From Drosophila miranda (taxonomy: Eukaryota > Arthropoda > Insecta > Diptera > Drosophilidae), in contig NC_046673.1 of NCBI RefSeq assembly GCF_003369915.1, positions 17,406,001-17,470,000 on the forward strand: a stretch of 64,000 nt of DNA. The letters are read 5' to 3'. Under the pieces are notes generated by a model, which was given only the letters and a program-made list of their open reading frames with translations, was not told where the DNA came from and searched no databases. Made by a program: the position numbers and the translations under genes. Positions 49,863-62,072 of the stretch are shown piece after piece; within the stretch, counting starts at the first letter, position 1; the number at the start of each line of letters is the position of its first letter.

Positions 49863-50210
49863 ATGGATACCTATAATTTGTACCCAGAGGAACGCGAGAA
49901 GCTCAAAAACTGGCTCAAGAATTGGAACATCAAGCTGGACTACCGCACCCGTCGCCAGTTCCGGGATGCACGGCCCGTGGCCAGACTCGTCGACAAGGTG
50001 CATAGGAATCTTGTGGACCTCACCATATACAAAGCCTGCACCAGCGTGAAGATGATGCAGAATAGCTGGAAAATATTCAGAGTTCACGTGTTGAATGTTT
50101 TGAATATAGGCCTATCCGATATGGATCTGGAGCAGCTGGTCCTGGGCACCGAGGGGGCAATTGAACAACTTCTCTTCTGCATAATGTACAGCCGAAAACA
50201 TCTGAGATGA
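49863..50210 (+). CDS. SPEF1-like CH-domain protein, copy 3 (intact)
   Basis: This 115-codon intronless frame is the shortest of the three and is essentially domain only. Landmarks are W17, the FRDA block (from F33), a VDL segment, and NSWKIF, where the usual asparagine before the conserved tryptophan is replaced by serine. The segment from NIKLDYRTRRQF to FRDA closely parallels copy 2, and LGTEGAIEQLL matches copy 2's LGAEGAIESLL, so copies 2 and 3 are closer to each other than to copy 1. HPG/HPE of the other copies is changed to HRN. The protein ends just after the domain (SRKHLR), with no tail. The start has a favourable context (GAAATGG). A microtubule-linked sperm role is inferred from the family. 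The serine change and short length leave room for relaxed constraint. Confidence 0.75.
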   Translation: MDTYNLYPEEREKLKNWLKNWNIKLDYRTRRQFRDARPVARLVDKVHRNLVDLTIYKACTSVKMMQNSWKIFRVHVLNVLNIGLSDMDLEQLVLGTEGAIEQLLFCIMYSRKHLR

Positions 50211-51777
50211 TCCGCCCTACTATTTCCAAGAGCAATGAGCGTTCTACAATTCCAGATCTGCTATCAAAACTTTGCAAATGAATATCTGTTTTAAAGCATT
50301 TTCCATCACTCCTTTCGTTCTTTTCATTTTTTGCGGCTTGTCGAGGTAACCCACTGATTGGTCTGCGTGAATGTTAGGGTACTGTAAAAACAGGCAGAAA
50401 TTCCATTAATTTTTGTCCTTCTTATCGCTCGGTGGCTCAGTGGGTCGTTGATGGTGGGTGGGTGGTTGGTGGCTGGTGCTGCTGGGAGGAGCACTCTATT
50501 CCCATCGCCCCGCTTCGCCCACTTCATTCCGCTTGCAATCTTTCGTTTTCAGGGTTCCCTGCGTGCCGTTGTGTGGCAGCTTTGGCTTAGCAGCGTCACG
50601 TGCTGCAGCGCAAACTTAACGCATTTCCGTGCCAAAGGAGACCAAGTAGGTGGCCCCCCACCCGAGCCCCGAAAACCGCCCACCACCCAACGATACCGAA
50701 CGGGTGGTAGGGGGGCAGCTGCGTGCACAAGGACCTTATTGATGGCTGCAGCGACATGGCTACGAAAATTTATTGAAGCGTTAAGTTGCTGCCTTCGGAG
50801 ACTTGGTTTAGTTTGCTCTCGTCTCTCTCCCACAAACTCCCTGACTCCCCCGGTCCCCGATGCCCCATCGTGCAGCATTTCCCAGCTTCCCATTTTCCGA
50901 CTTTCCCCGCAGGTATGCACTGCTGCTCTTTTGCATGACCCCCCAGACCAGCGTCTTTCTGTCTGTCTGTCTATCTGTCTTTCTATATGTCCTGTGTGTC
51001 CTGTCCTGTCCTGTCATTCCTGGAATGTCCTCCCTCCTCTCCAGCGAGTGGTTTTCAGTGTATGCTTGTCCAGCTGTTGGTCAATACACGAAAAATGCAT
51101 TACCACTGTGTAATTGTATTTAATTAGTTGTTTGACAAAGCCATTCCGGCCAGAAACAGACAGAAGCCCCAAAGCTCGGAAGAGCATGGTAATGGGCTGT
51201 TTCAAGGTGTTAAATACCTCTTCAAGAATGAAAAAACCACTGAGAATGTTAAGCAGAAGAACAAAATAAAATAAGAATCCCAAATTGAGAAAGAAATGGC
51301 TTCCATTACAGATATTTTGGATGCGACAGCAATCGGAGGACCAGGATATGTCGTCCGTATGGTCTCCCAGACCTATAGATGGACTTGCTTTAATTGACTC
51401 GACCGCTGAGGAAAATATCCATCTATTACATCTATTTGTCAATATCTACCCGGATAAACCCACAAAAATAGTTGGCATAAACAGATTTGATTATTTAAGT
51501 ATTTTATTAATATTTTTACATAATTGTGTAGGCTAATATTTTAATTAAAGAATAAATAGTTCCTGAAGAAAACACATTCGGTCGTCTAATCAGTCCACTG
51601 GTTGGCCATGGCTTGGCCTTTATCGTACCTTCGTCCTTCGGGAAGTCCCTTTAGTCCTTTCCGATGGAGTGTATGGAGCGGTAGAGCACAAATCTGAAGC
51701 CTCAAGCTTCATGATAACGAGCCATTCTTGAGGGGACTGAATATCATTTACGAGCTGCCAGACTTGGACAGTTTTTC
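50211..51777. other. Gene-free stretch between CH gene 3 and the inverted remnant
   Basis: Frames of up to 221 codons (50448-51113) cross pyrimidine-rich tracts and a TGTC repeat and show no domain. A short frame beginning with MASITDILDATAIGG at 51297 is protein-like but stops after about 33 codons; it is unassigned. Confidence 0.45.
50957..51015. repeat. (TGTC)n and CTGTC imperfect repeats
   Basis: TGTC tetramers pass into TGTCC pentamers. Confidence 0.8.
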
Positions 51778-51957
51778 GCAAATTGAAATCTCATCTGCTT
51801 TCCGGGATACATATCTGCTTGGGTCCACTCGTTCTGGATGGACCCTATTGAAGAGTCTCGCCCCAGGCACTGAATTCGTGACGTATCCGGTGGTTCAGCA
51901 GCCACTGGTGCAACGTCTGGCCTTGCTGGTAGTTCAATGCTGTTTATTCTTTTAACT
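51778..51957 (-). pseudogene. Inverted decayed CH-domain copy related to copy 1
   Basis: Read on the minus strand, this matches the first half of CH gene 1. It carries the ATTGAACTACCAGCAA block (N-terminus), CCAGTGGCTGCTGA, then AACCACCGGA.ACGTCACGAATTCAG, GAGACTCTTCAA, GGTCCATCCAG.ACGAGTGGACC and AGATATGTATCCCGGAA. The ATG is lost, the codons around TYGVML are deleted, and the FSD block is scrambled (GTGCCTGGGGC). Similarity fades after the CCCGGAA block, about residue 60. It is the only family member on the minus strand. No intact product is possible. A transcript across it would be antisense to gene 1 sequences if read from the plus strand. Confidence 0.85.
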
Positions 51958-54343
51958 TATAAATGTTTAAGGAATTATTATTTGGAAATTATATCTAAAC
52001 TCTAATTAACAGCTGCAAAGAACTACAAGCAAAATCCATGTTTTTGACCATCACAAAAGAAGAAATCAACCTTTCTACAATGATATGATGTGAGAAGATG
52101 ATACTAGATACAATAATTTCAAAGTTAGAATGAGCTGGGGTTGATCAGAGATTAATTAAATGGAAAATTAAGCTTAACTTCTGGACCTTGGGGAATGACA
52201 CACGACACTCTATACGACTATGGAATCCGGTGACCCACATTATTCAATGATTGATTCATGATTTATGCAAAAACTACTTAACTTATTATTGAAGAATCGC
52301 CGACAAAGGCCACTCTAAATTATATACCGATCATTTGCATTCAGCATTCAAAACCTTAAAGCAAATATACAACTATTTTGTCTATAATTTCAGATGTACA
52401 ATATGTATGCATGTCGATTGTTGTCCTTTTTCCTACTATTATTCGACTAAAATGTTTTTACCCTTCTGTTATACAAACTTATTCGAAAAGCATTTGATGA
52501 ATGAACTCTCTATTGAATTGAAGAGTGAAATAATTGGCAAAAATGAATGAATGAAAGGCATAATAATATCTCCTCCCTTTATTTTCTTTGACTGCACGAA
52601 AAGCCGAAAACAAAACTCGCTGTTTGGAATTTTTCTATAAATTATTTATCTAGAATTTCTCTCTAAATAGTAAGGGCTTCTGTTGTTCACTCTCGCCTCC
52701 TGCCACACTGCCCGTGGATCCGCCTCCCATTGTATCCCCGTTGGACCCTGCTCTGTTTGCAACGTGCACCATGCCAGGGGAGAGGGGGACTGGTGATGGC
52801 AGAGGAGCCAAAATGTGTTTATTTGCCGACTCTTCATGTCGATTAAGGCAAATTAATAGTTTATTTATTTTTTCGCCGCTCTGACATCAAAATAATTCGA
52901 CAGCCAACATGGCAGGTGGAGTGGCAGTTGCCGGCGGAGGGGTTGGGGTGGCTAGCTAGCTAGGGGCTGGTGTGGGGGTGACAGCAATTTGGCAGAGCAG
53001 AAAAAGTTGGAAAAAACCACTCGAAAGTAAATAAGAAATTTCCCAAATTGTTGTGCCATTAAAAAATGAATTAAAGAAAAGCTTCGTGCATGGGAGCGAT
53101 GGGCTGAGGAAGGGTTTAAGAGGGGACTAAACTGTTGTTTTTGAGTGATGGGCGCCATTTTGTTTTGTTCAAGTGTGGTGGAGGCGTTGTGGGGGGTGGG
53201 CGGGGGACGGGGACTCCTGCATTATCGATGAGGCGCCAAATTGATTCCAAGTGCCGTTACGTGCATGTAATTTGACTTCCACAAGGGTTGTCTAAGAGTA
53301 GGGAGTAGTGGGAGTAATGGGAGTATAGGGTTGGCTAGGGGTAGGGGGTGCCATGAGGGAGTGAGAAGTTGTTTCTAGCAACTCGAAAAACGCATAAACA
53401 CAACAAAGGAGAAGGAGACAGCAAGCTCGCTAGAGGGAAAGAGAGGGAGAGGATGAGTAGCACTCTTGCAACATTTCGTGTTGCAGGCATCAGCAAAGAG
53501 CAGCAAAATGCAGCAAAGGCTCAAGAGAGCGCGCTGCCAAAGAGAGAGCGCAACTGAAACTGAAGTTTCACTCAAGCCGAGGGCAGCGCAGTCAGCGTCA
53601 GCGCAAGCAGCAGCAGAGGCAGTAGCAGATGCAGCAAAATGCAAAGCCCAAAGAGAGTCGCCAAGCATTCAAATGCAAAGCCCAAAGAGAAGCTAAGCAG
53701 GAGCCAAAAGAGAACAGCTCCCCAGAGCAAGCTGTCGTAGAGTCGTTCGGCCGCTTAAAGAGAGAGCAAACGAACGTGAACGCGTGCAGTTCGGAGTCGA
53801 GAGTCGAGTCAAGTGCCGTTGCTGGAGTGCAAAACTTTTGCAATGCTGACCAGCTGTTAGCCGTAAGAGAGCGAGAGCGAGACCGAGACCGAATGTGAGA
53901 GAGAGCCATAGTACGACCGGCTGGAGGGGGAGGGCTCGACAACGTTCGACTGCACTGCTTTTGGGCGCCTTTGCCTCTGCAGGCCCTGCACTCTGTCTGA
54001 CTGTCTTTCGCCATGTGTGTGTGTGTGGCGTGTATGTGTGTGTGTCCGTTCCCTTGTCCTTACACCTCTCCATTCTACACTGCCGCAGACCTTCGGCCTG
54101 CGCCTCTGCACGCACCGTCGCTGGCGTTGTATGATAGCCGCAGCCGCAGTTCGGCCGACTGGCCACGCCTACGCCTGCAACACACCCACGCAAAAGAGGC
54201 GCTAGTTAGGATTGGTTCAAACGGCTGGACACGACATGCATGAAGCCAGGGCTAGGGACACGACACGACACCCCCCCCCCTCCCCTCCCACGAACACCCA
54301 CCCGCCTACTACCTACCACCCCCCTCTCGACACTCGTCCTTCC

Positions 54344-54473
54344 TGTTGCTGTTGCTGTTGCTGTTTCTGCTGCTGCTTCTCCTCTCTTCGCCGCACTTCT
54401 TGGCCCCTCTACTGCTTCTCGTCTCTGCTTCGGACATGCCGCGTAAAAAGCCGCTGCTGCTGCTGCTGCTGCT
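54344..54473. repeat. GTTGCT and CTG imperfect repeats
   Basis: A GTTGCT hexamer run at 54344-54364 and a perfect CTG run at 54452-54473, with related CTG-rich sequence between. Confidence 0.8.
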
Positions 54474-54723
54474 ACCGACGTCAGCGTCGACCTTTCCTGT
54501 AAAAATTTTTGGGGATTATTGATGGGCGGCATGCTGGGTGGTGGGGGGTGGACTGTGTGTGCATCTACTGCACACCTTCATCCCCTCTAAAGTTTTTGTT
54601 TTTGCTCTTAATTTTTTTTTTCTTTTATTTTTGCGAAAAGCAAAGTATATTGATTAAGCACATTTGAAAGAGAGAAAGAGAGCGAGAGAGAGCAATAGAG
54701 AGTGTGTGTGTGCGTAGGGGATG

Positions 54724-54750
54724 CGTGTGTGTGTGTGTGTGTGTGTGTGT
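54724..54750. repeat. (GT)n tract
   Basis: A perfect GT run of about 13 units. Confidence 0.9.
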
Positions 54751-56039
54751 AGGGTGGTGCGGGGAGGGTAGAACATAACTGCATAAATGAGGCTTTAAGC
54801 TTGTTAACAGCCAACTGACGCAGCATCGACGTCGACGTCCAACGTCAACGCGAACATCGACGCAACGCCGCTGCCAGCACTGTCCGGCGCTTCGTTTGGT
54901 AAAATGTGTTTTTTTTTGTGTTTTTTTTTGGTTGGTACTAGAGCTATGATGAGGCTGGTGGAAAACTAATCGTGTGTGTGAGTGTGTGTTTGGGGGTGCC
55001 TAGAGCGGGTGAAGGAGGGGCTCCTGGTTAATATGTTTCTCATAGTTTTTGTGTAGACACGGACACAGCATTCGCCTTTTTGTCCATATTTTTCGGGTTA
55101 ATTACGCAGAGTTTTGCGCACAAATGTTAACGGTATTGTAGATAAGGGATTGTAAAATGGGGATTACCTTTAGAGGACATGATGTATGTACAATATGGGG
55201 TTGTTATATGTATTATAGAGCTGTTAAATAGAAGGGATTAGCACCAAAGACCAAAGGAGTAGATCGCATAAGGAACATTACAACTAAAGGATGGAACAGA
55301 GATATATGAAAAGAGAAATTTCATAAAAAGAAGGACTTAACACTACAAAGAGGTTTACCCATGATATATGGTAGAGAACTGGATACTTACGCAATTATAC
55401 TTTGATCTATTATAGGATGGAGCATAAAATGGGGGAGGATGGAATACACGTTTTAATGGGAGATAAGAACATACAGAGAGAAATGACTAGAAGGCAACCT
55501 AAGCTGAAAAAGTATAAAACCCCTTAAATGACATGCCAAGGATTCTTTTTATTATAGACAACTTTATGACAACCTTTATCATTAGGAATCACAGGACTCC
55601 ATCCTATAGCCTATAGCCCACCTTTTGGCAGCACTTTCAATCAATAAATTTTCCATTTTCATTATGTTGAGAAACCGATGATATCAAAAAGAAAAACCCA
55701 GACAGAGCCAAATTTTCCTTTCCACGCAACTATTGAGAATATGAATACATATCTCCCAAGCCACACGAAAGAGCGCAGGACATCCTTTATGTCCTGGCCA
55801 GCCGATTGCCAGAACTAACCTGGCCGAACACAACTGTACTTCCCTGTGGGTTGTCTCGAATCGAATTCATTTGCGAATACATCGCGACATGGCAATCGCT
55901 CTAAACAAACACAAAATGCAATAAATTCAGAGAACCAGAGAACCCAAACCCAAACCCCAAGCCCGAAACCGAAACCGAACCCGAAAATCGAATCGAGTGT
56001 GAGGGCAGGGGACCATCGATTATGGGCCCAAAAATCCCA

Positions 56040-56067
56040 TAGCCGTAGCCGTAGCCGTAGCCGTAGA
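56040..56067. repeat. (TAGCCG)n hexamer repeat
   Basis: Four TAGCCG units. A further pair occurs near 56128-56138. Confidence 0.85.
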
Positions 56068-57910
56068 CGACAGTCGACTGGCGTCGGACAAAAGGACCCA
56101 AAAAACAGGACCCGTTTTGCATGTGTAGCCGTAGCCCAAGTACATAACCAATAGATACGCATTGATATAGTTCTCCTCGGAAGAGGTTAACCAGACAGAG
56201 GGAAAGGGAGAGAAAGGAGAGTAAGGACTGGTGCCAGTGCCAGCCAGTCATAGACATAAACGAACCGGCAACCGAAACACACGAAAGCCCGAAAAACCGA
56301 ATCCGTAACTGAACCGAACCGAACCGGTAGCGGTACTGTTACCAGGGTCCTGGTCATGGTCCTTCTGCTGGCTCGGTCTTGGGGAGTCTCCCTCTGACCA
56401 TTCCCTATCCTTTTTTCCTTTTGTTAATTAAGTTTCGTTTGTTTTGCGAGCGCCCTCAGACCGCATCGTTGTCGTATTTGAACTCTGGCCAGGACATGCC
56501 TGGATAAGGAAGAAAACCCCCACCCACACCCACTCGCACACTCACACACGAGCTAAGAGAGGCTGAACCAGAGATACATGGGACAGGTGAATGAGATTTT
56601 ATTTTATTTTCGATGCGACATGCGACATGAGACATGCGGGCGGTCAATCCAGAGTTTGGTTCAAATCAGTTCAGCTCAGTTCTCTTCGGCTGGGTGTTCC
56701 GGTTCATTGTCCTGGCCGAGGGTTAAACATATTGCGAAGCGGTTTGGATCATCTTCAATCCGATCCGCATTGGCCCTTGGGGGCCTTAAGAACCAGAAAA
56801 GAACTCACACCGAAATAGATTGATTTTTTGCCGATTCAACACAACAGCGGTGAGTGCGGTGGGTGGAGGGGGGACTTATGGCCAACTTACTTTAATTAAT
56901 AACTTGTCAGTGTGCAAATGACATGGGAGGAAGCTACCAAGTTAACGCCCTTGGGCGAAAGCAATTTTCAGCTAGCTGGCCGTCAACTGCGTTTTGGCCA
57001 ACATCTTCTTCGTTTGTGGCTTAGTGGTTCCTGAGTGTACAAAGAAGCAGGAGGGCGAGCCTTAAGTCCCAGTCAGATATGTTTTGGCTTGGGATTCAGT
57101 TGAGTCTAGAATATTATTGTACCATTTAATGGATATCATTATGTAATATCCTTTGATGTATCATATATATATATACTTTTTAATGGGTTCTAATAAAGAA
57201 GACCCACTATTGATGATTGTTGCGCTTTTGCAAGTTTTTAGTTCTGGAAGGTGAGATAACGAAAATGTGCGTGTGAGCATGAAGCAGAATTGCGTAAAAC
57301 TTAATCGCAAGAGGCTAACTACGAAAACTGATACGGATACTAGCGAGCTGGTACGTAATTGACACTCAGGCAGAGAAAGTGGCATACAATGCCAACACCT
57401 ACATTCAGCATTTACCTTCGCTTCGTTTCTTCGTCTCGCATTTGAGTATGCTTCTGTTTGACATTGACCAAAACAACATAAATAGTTTACAATCGTACGG
57501 TAAATGGTTTGAGGTTGGATCGTTCTTTTATCCGCGATAAAAATGTGCATTTCGTAGAGAGAACGAAAGTACTTCCCTTCGGTTTGAGGGAATTGCCATG
57601 TTGGCTAATGAGCAGTACAATCTATCAACTGTTGTATCATCTCTGTTTGCACTGCTTACTTTCTGGTGGATTCTCAGCTCTGCTTTATAGAGACAGCGCA
57701 AGTCAGACGCTTGAACGCTTCTCCACACCAAAAAAATAAACTCTTCGCTCGCTTTGCCACTTTGCCACTTGAACAGTTTCCACCACTTGCATAGGGGGTC
57801 CCCTCCGGCAACAACCGCTCTTCAGGCAAAATTGTGGAATTTCACTCAAAGGTCAAGAAGTTGAAATGCGAATCAAATAGAATAAATAAAAGTTCAAGAC
57901 ATACACCGTG

Positions 57911-57938
57911 CACCACACCACACCACACCACACCACAC
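57911..57938. repeat. (CACCA)n pentamer repeat
   Basis: Five perfect CACCA units. Confidence 0.9.
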
Positions 57939-58101
57939 TCCCTTTTCAGTGGTTATATGATGACTCCCCCTTGGCCGTCGCCATCTCCATCTCCATTTTG
58001 GCCAGCGTGCAGCCATGTTGACCCAATTTTTTAGCCCTACTGTCGTTTGTCGGTTGCTTGTCTGTTTGTTTGTTTGTTTGTGCAAAATGGGTTAAAAGTT
58101 T

Positions 58102-58148
<47 letters not shown>
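58102..58148. repeat. (GT)n tract
   Basis: About 46 bp of GT with one TTTGT interruption, just downstream of a TTTG tetramer run. Confidence 0.92.
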
Positions 58149-58150
<2 letters not shown>

Positions 58151-61100
58151 CTTAGGGGCTGCTGGCTGACTGGGGGTTAAGTTAAGTAAGGCAAACTTAA
58201 ACAGCTCCGGCTCCATGACTCCCAGCTCCCAGCTCCCGGCTGCCGACTCTTCTCCTTGAATCTCTCCATCCCCCATGTGGCCCGCGCGAAATGTCACACA
58301 ATGACGCAGCGCTTAAATGGCGTTTGCTGGAAATACAAAAGGGGCTAACAGGAGAGGAAGCTGCAAGAATGTCAGTGTCCTTCAAGGATACCCACCCCCG
58401 ACTCTGACTCTGACTTTGCCGCCGTGACAAATGCAGGGTCCAGGGTGCAATTTAATAGAAAAAGTTAAATTAAACGCACTGACATGGGTTTTTTGGTATA
58501 TATGGGGGGATTCAGAGTCCTAAAACTAGGGTGTGCCGCCATTGAGGGTCGTGGAAATGGCTTATAATCGTATATAAATTGACCGTGAATAAACGGACCA
58601 TTTAAGATATACAAGTAAAAATATCTTACGTTAGTTTATCTAATAGTTATCCTTGGTGTTCGATGTCCTCCCATGTAATGCTTCTCCTTCTGAGCTAAAA
58701 CTATTATAGTACTTCCCATGTACATTTGCCTCTCTTTTAGATTTGATCAGTAGTTTTCTGGGACAACTTTCAATGTCCTATGTCTGCAGTTTTGCACCCC
58801 ATTTGTTAGATGATTGGGTAGATCATCTAGTAGGAGATACTTGCGGAGCTTTCCTGGCCTCATTGCAAGGCATGCAACCATCACCATCATCCTCATACTC
58901 ATACCCATCCCCATCCCCTCCCATCCCAGCACCATCATCATCAGCCGCATCATAATCGCGATTAAATTGCAATTTTTCTCACTTAAAGAACGTAATTCGC
59001 TTCGAGCCAACAATAATGACGGCCAAGTTAATGTTTTGCTTACCACATTCATTTGAGCTCGCACCGAACTTTGGACACGGACATGGACATGGCTGGAGAA
59101 GAAAGGAAAACGAAACAGAAATGAATAGAACAAGACCGAGAAGAAGAGTGTAGTGGAGTGGGGTACTCGTACCTACCTATCGCTGTGGCTGTTGCTGTGG
59201 ATGTGGCTGTGCCACGCGAAGGGGCGCATGGGGCCGGGTCTGCTGGGAGGATGAGGATTCAAGCAAGATGTGGCATAGTACGGAACATAATTAATAACTC
59301 AATCCAAGCGGAAACCTTAAGACAGGCATTCAGCTCAGTTCAGTTCAGTTCAGTGGAGTTTGACTTGACTTGAGTGGAGTGGAGAGTTGCGGATGGAGAT
59401 GGAGCTGCAGATGGCGTTGGGGTTTGGGTTGGAGGGGGGGTTTTGCTTCTCATGTCTGCCGTTCGCAATTCGCAAATTCCAGCAATGTTTTCGCACTCTC
59501 CTGATGATGATGAAGTGCGTGAAACGATTGACTCCGTAAGGATGGTAGCGTATAGACCTCTTCAGACCTTCATAATTACAAGAATTTCTTTTTGTGAGAC
59601 ATACTTTCCATTCCTCTATGAATTGATCCCTCAGAATGTTGAGAGAATGATGTATAGAGTAGTACTATCCCTAAGTCCATTTCTGTATCGTTTTCTTTGC
59701 GTTTCGTTTGTGCCCACGCATCCCATCCACAAGGCAGGCGGCAATTAAAGTCGGCCGCGCATGCGCAATGGCAATGGCAGTGGCAAGGCGGAAGCGTCTC
59801 CACTTCTGAGACGCACTGCTTGCGCAAACCCGTGATTAAGTTAATGAATGGACTGCCAGACGCACCTACGAGTATCTAGTCCCCCGCCCGTCGCCCCTCC
59901 ATGTGGGGAGCGTTGGTCTGTAATTAGCAGAGTGCGTCTAACGGCCTTGTACTGGGACTGGTACCAGGTAGTGCGGTGGGGGGGGGGAGACCCCTGGTGA
60001 GGTTCGGGCGGAAGGCCCACGGGCCGTGGGCGTATTGGGGAGGTGTGTTTGATTGTTCAATCATAAACGGCCTGCCACAACTGAGGCAGGACTAATGACA
60101 GTGCTCCGGAGGAGTGCGCTGTTTGCTTTCGCAATTAGTTAGGTAGCTCTCCCCACTCTATATGGTGGCCAAGGAGGGGACTACTATTGGGCTCTTAAGT
60201 GGTTCTCTTTGGCGGGGGCTGATCTTGATAAACGGCGAATGAATGGGTTTATAATGGATTTCTCCCCAAGCGATTGCATCACAAAATGATATAAAAGAGG
60301 GTTGCCCCATGAATGCAAAGAAGTGAAATAGAATGGTAAGAAATTATGCAATAATCTTCGGTGTGAAAAATTATACAGGATACAAGATTTCTGGTTGGTT
60401 CTTAATTGTTTCTGAAGATATTTGCCACAACTCTTAGATACATATCTGATGGAATCGAAGAAGTCCATAGTATCCCCAAGATTGATTTGAAAATCAAGCG
60501 GCCATCGGAGATCCACTTTTGAAGAGTAAGAGTCCTCTTACCAGGAAGCAATCAAAACCCGGAACAGGTTTACCAAATTTCACTTTCAGTGGGCAGCGGA
60601 ACAACCAGGAGAGCAGGAGGAGGACGAACCAGCAGGAGAGCAGAAGAACGATCCAGTGCGATCAGCAGGCAGCTGCTGTCAGCAGACAATCGGCGCAGTC
60701 GAGTCGATTGATTGAGTCGCCAAGTCGCGCGCAGAGTCGCCTCAAATTATATCGGTATATTTAAATGTTACGGGTATTCTCTCCCCGCCTGCTGCCTGCT
60801 GCCTGCTGGAGTGTTAAAGAAATACTGTATGTACTCGTACGTTTTGCATACACCGATGTGTACATACATATGTATGTAGAGAGGCATTTAACGCGCTGCT
60901 TGCATGTGAAACGAACAAGTTGCTGAGGCTGGGGACCTACAGCAACAGCAACAGCTACAGAGCTACAGCTGCACCTGCAATGCATTTAATTGCAGTTAGA
61001 ACTTGGCTTAAAGCCACAGTCATAACGGGGTATCTTAGCCGCCACAGCTCTTGGCTCTCTTCCGTTTCTGTCTTCTGTTGCTCTGTTGCTGTTTCTCTGG

Positions 61101-61610
61101 CCTGGTCTGGTCTGTTCTGGTCTGGTCTGGTCAGCGATGATGATGAATTGCATTTTGCACACTTTAATTGGACGAATGTGTAATTAAGTTGTGTGCCAGT
61201 TCATAAATTGAATGCAGCTCCTCCAACTTTTCAGCTCCAGATCCAGCTACAGCTACAGCCTCAGCTCCCACTTCAGTTCCGACTCTTCGCTCTGTACGGA
61301 GTTTGGGGGCCGCCAGAATTTCCATGAAATCTTCAAATCAAACAAGACACATGCGTTGCGCATGCGCATTGTCCATCTGACCATTGCCACGCAAGTCCTT
61401 CTTCTACCGCGAAGAAGGAAGGCACACAGCCACCAGCCACCAGCCACAGCCATCCTCCACCTTTGGGCCACCTTGCTGGCTGCTGCTCACTGAGCCGTCG
61501 TCGTCGTCATCGTCATCGTCGTTCCACTTCGTGTTCATTAACGCTTTGCCCATTAAACCTGAAAATGAGGACTGGTTCCTCACTGGAGCCCCGCTCTACC
61601 CATCACCATC

Positions 61611-61638
61611 TGCCTCTGCCTCTGCCTCTGCCTCTGCT
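61611..61638. repeat. (TGCCTC)n hexamer repeat
   Basis: Four to five CTGCCT units in tandem. Confidence 0.85.
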
Positions 61639-62072
61639 TCCTCTCCCTGTCCTCTTTTGGCCAGGCTCCTTTCGGAAAGCGTTTAATCGCATTTACATAG
61701 ATTAGGCAGAATTTGTGTGAAATTGAAACTGAGCAAAAACAACTCAGAAAATCAACAACAAGAGAAAGGCCGGCGGCATCGCAAGACGAATTTTGCATAC
61801 CCTTTGCAGATCGATCGATTCAAGGATAAACCCTATTGAAAGAAGCGGCTTTCCGATCTGTACAGGAATCATTGCGATCTTTAAATTAATCAAGAACTGG
61901 CCTGAGGATTTCTTTGCTTAGATATTGATACTTCGATTAGATATAGTTCATGCCTCTTATGAAAAAAGACTATTCCATTAACATAATTATTATGAAACAA
62001 TAGATACAAACAAAACTCAGCCCTAAATTCTGTTCAGTTCCAAAATGTTAAGTTTTTAATGTAAAAATATAA

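Larger units (their letters stand above)
51958..62033. other. Gene-free stretch of about 10 kb
   Basis: No exon is recognised. The stretch holds CAG/CTG-, GT-, CACCA- and TAGCCG-type repeats, purine-rich DNA at 53.4-53.9 kb, and G-rich DNA at 53.3 and 59.98 kb. Sequence at 57.14-57.73 kb is more complex and has a CTATAAAG box on the minus strand; it could be a worn retroelement LTR, but I cannot assign it. Confidence 0.45.

Noticed and set aside
50448..51113. 221-codon plus-strand frame
   Set aside because: It crosses TGTC repeats and pyrimidine tracts. The cysteine- and serine-rich translation looks like repeat output, and no domain is seen.
50941..51113. Second DINE-like GTCY tract at 50957
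   Set aside because: It has the TGTC repeat but lacks the DINE core, inverted ends and hairpin, so it is treated as a plain microsatellite.
53370..53900. Possible promoter and untranslated exon (purine-rich, GCAGTTCGGAGTC-type start)
   Set aside because: An initiator-like sequence is present, but no downstream element, TATA box or following coding exon could be confirmed.
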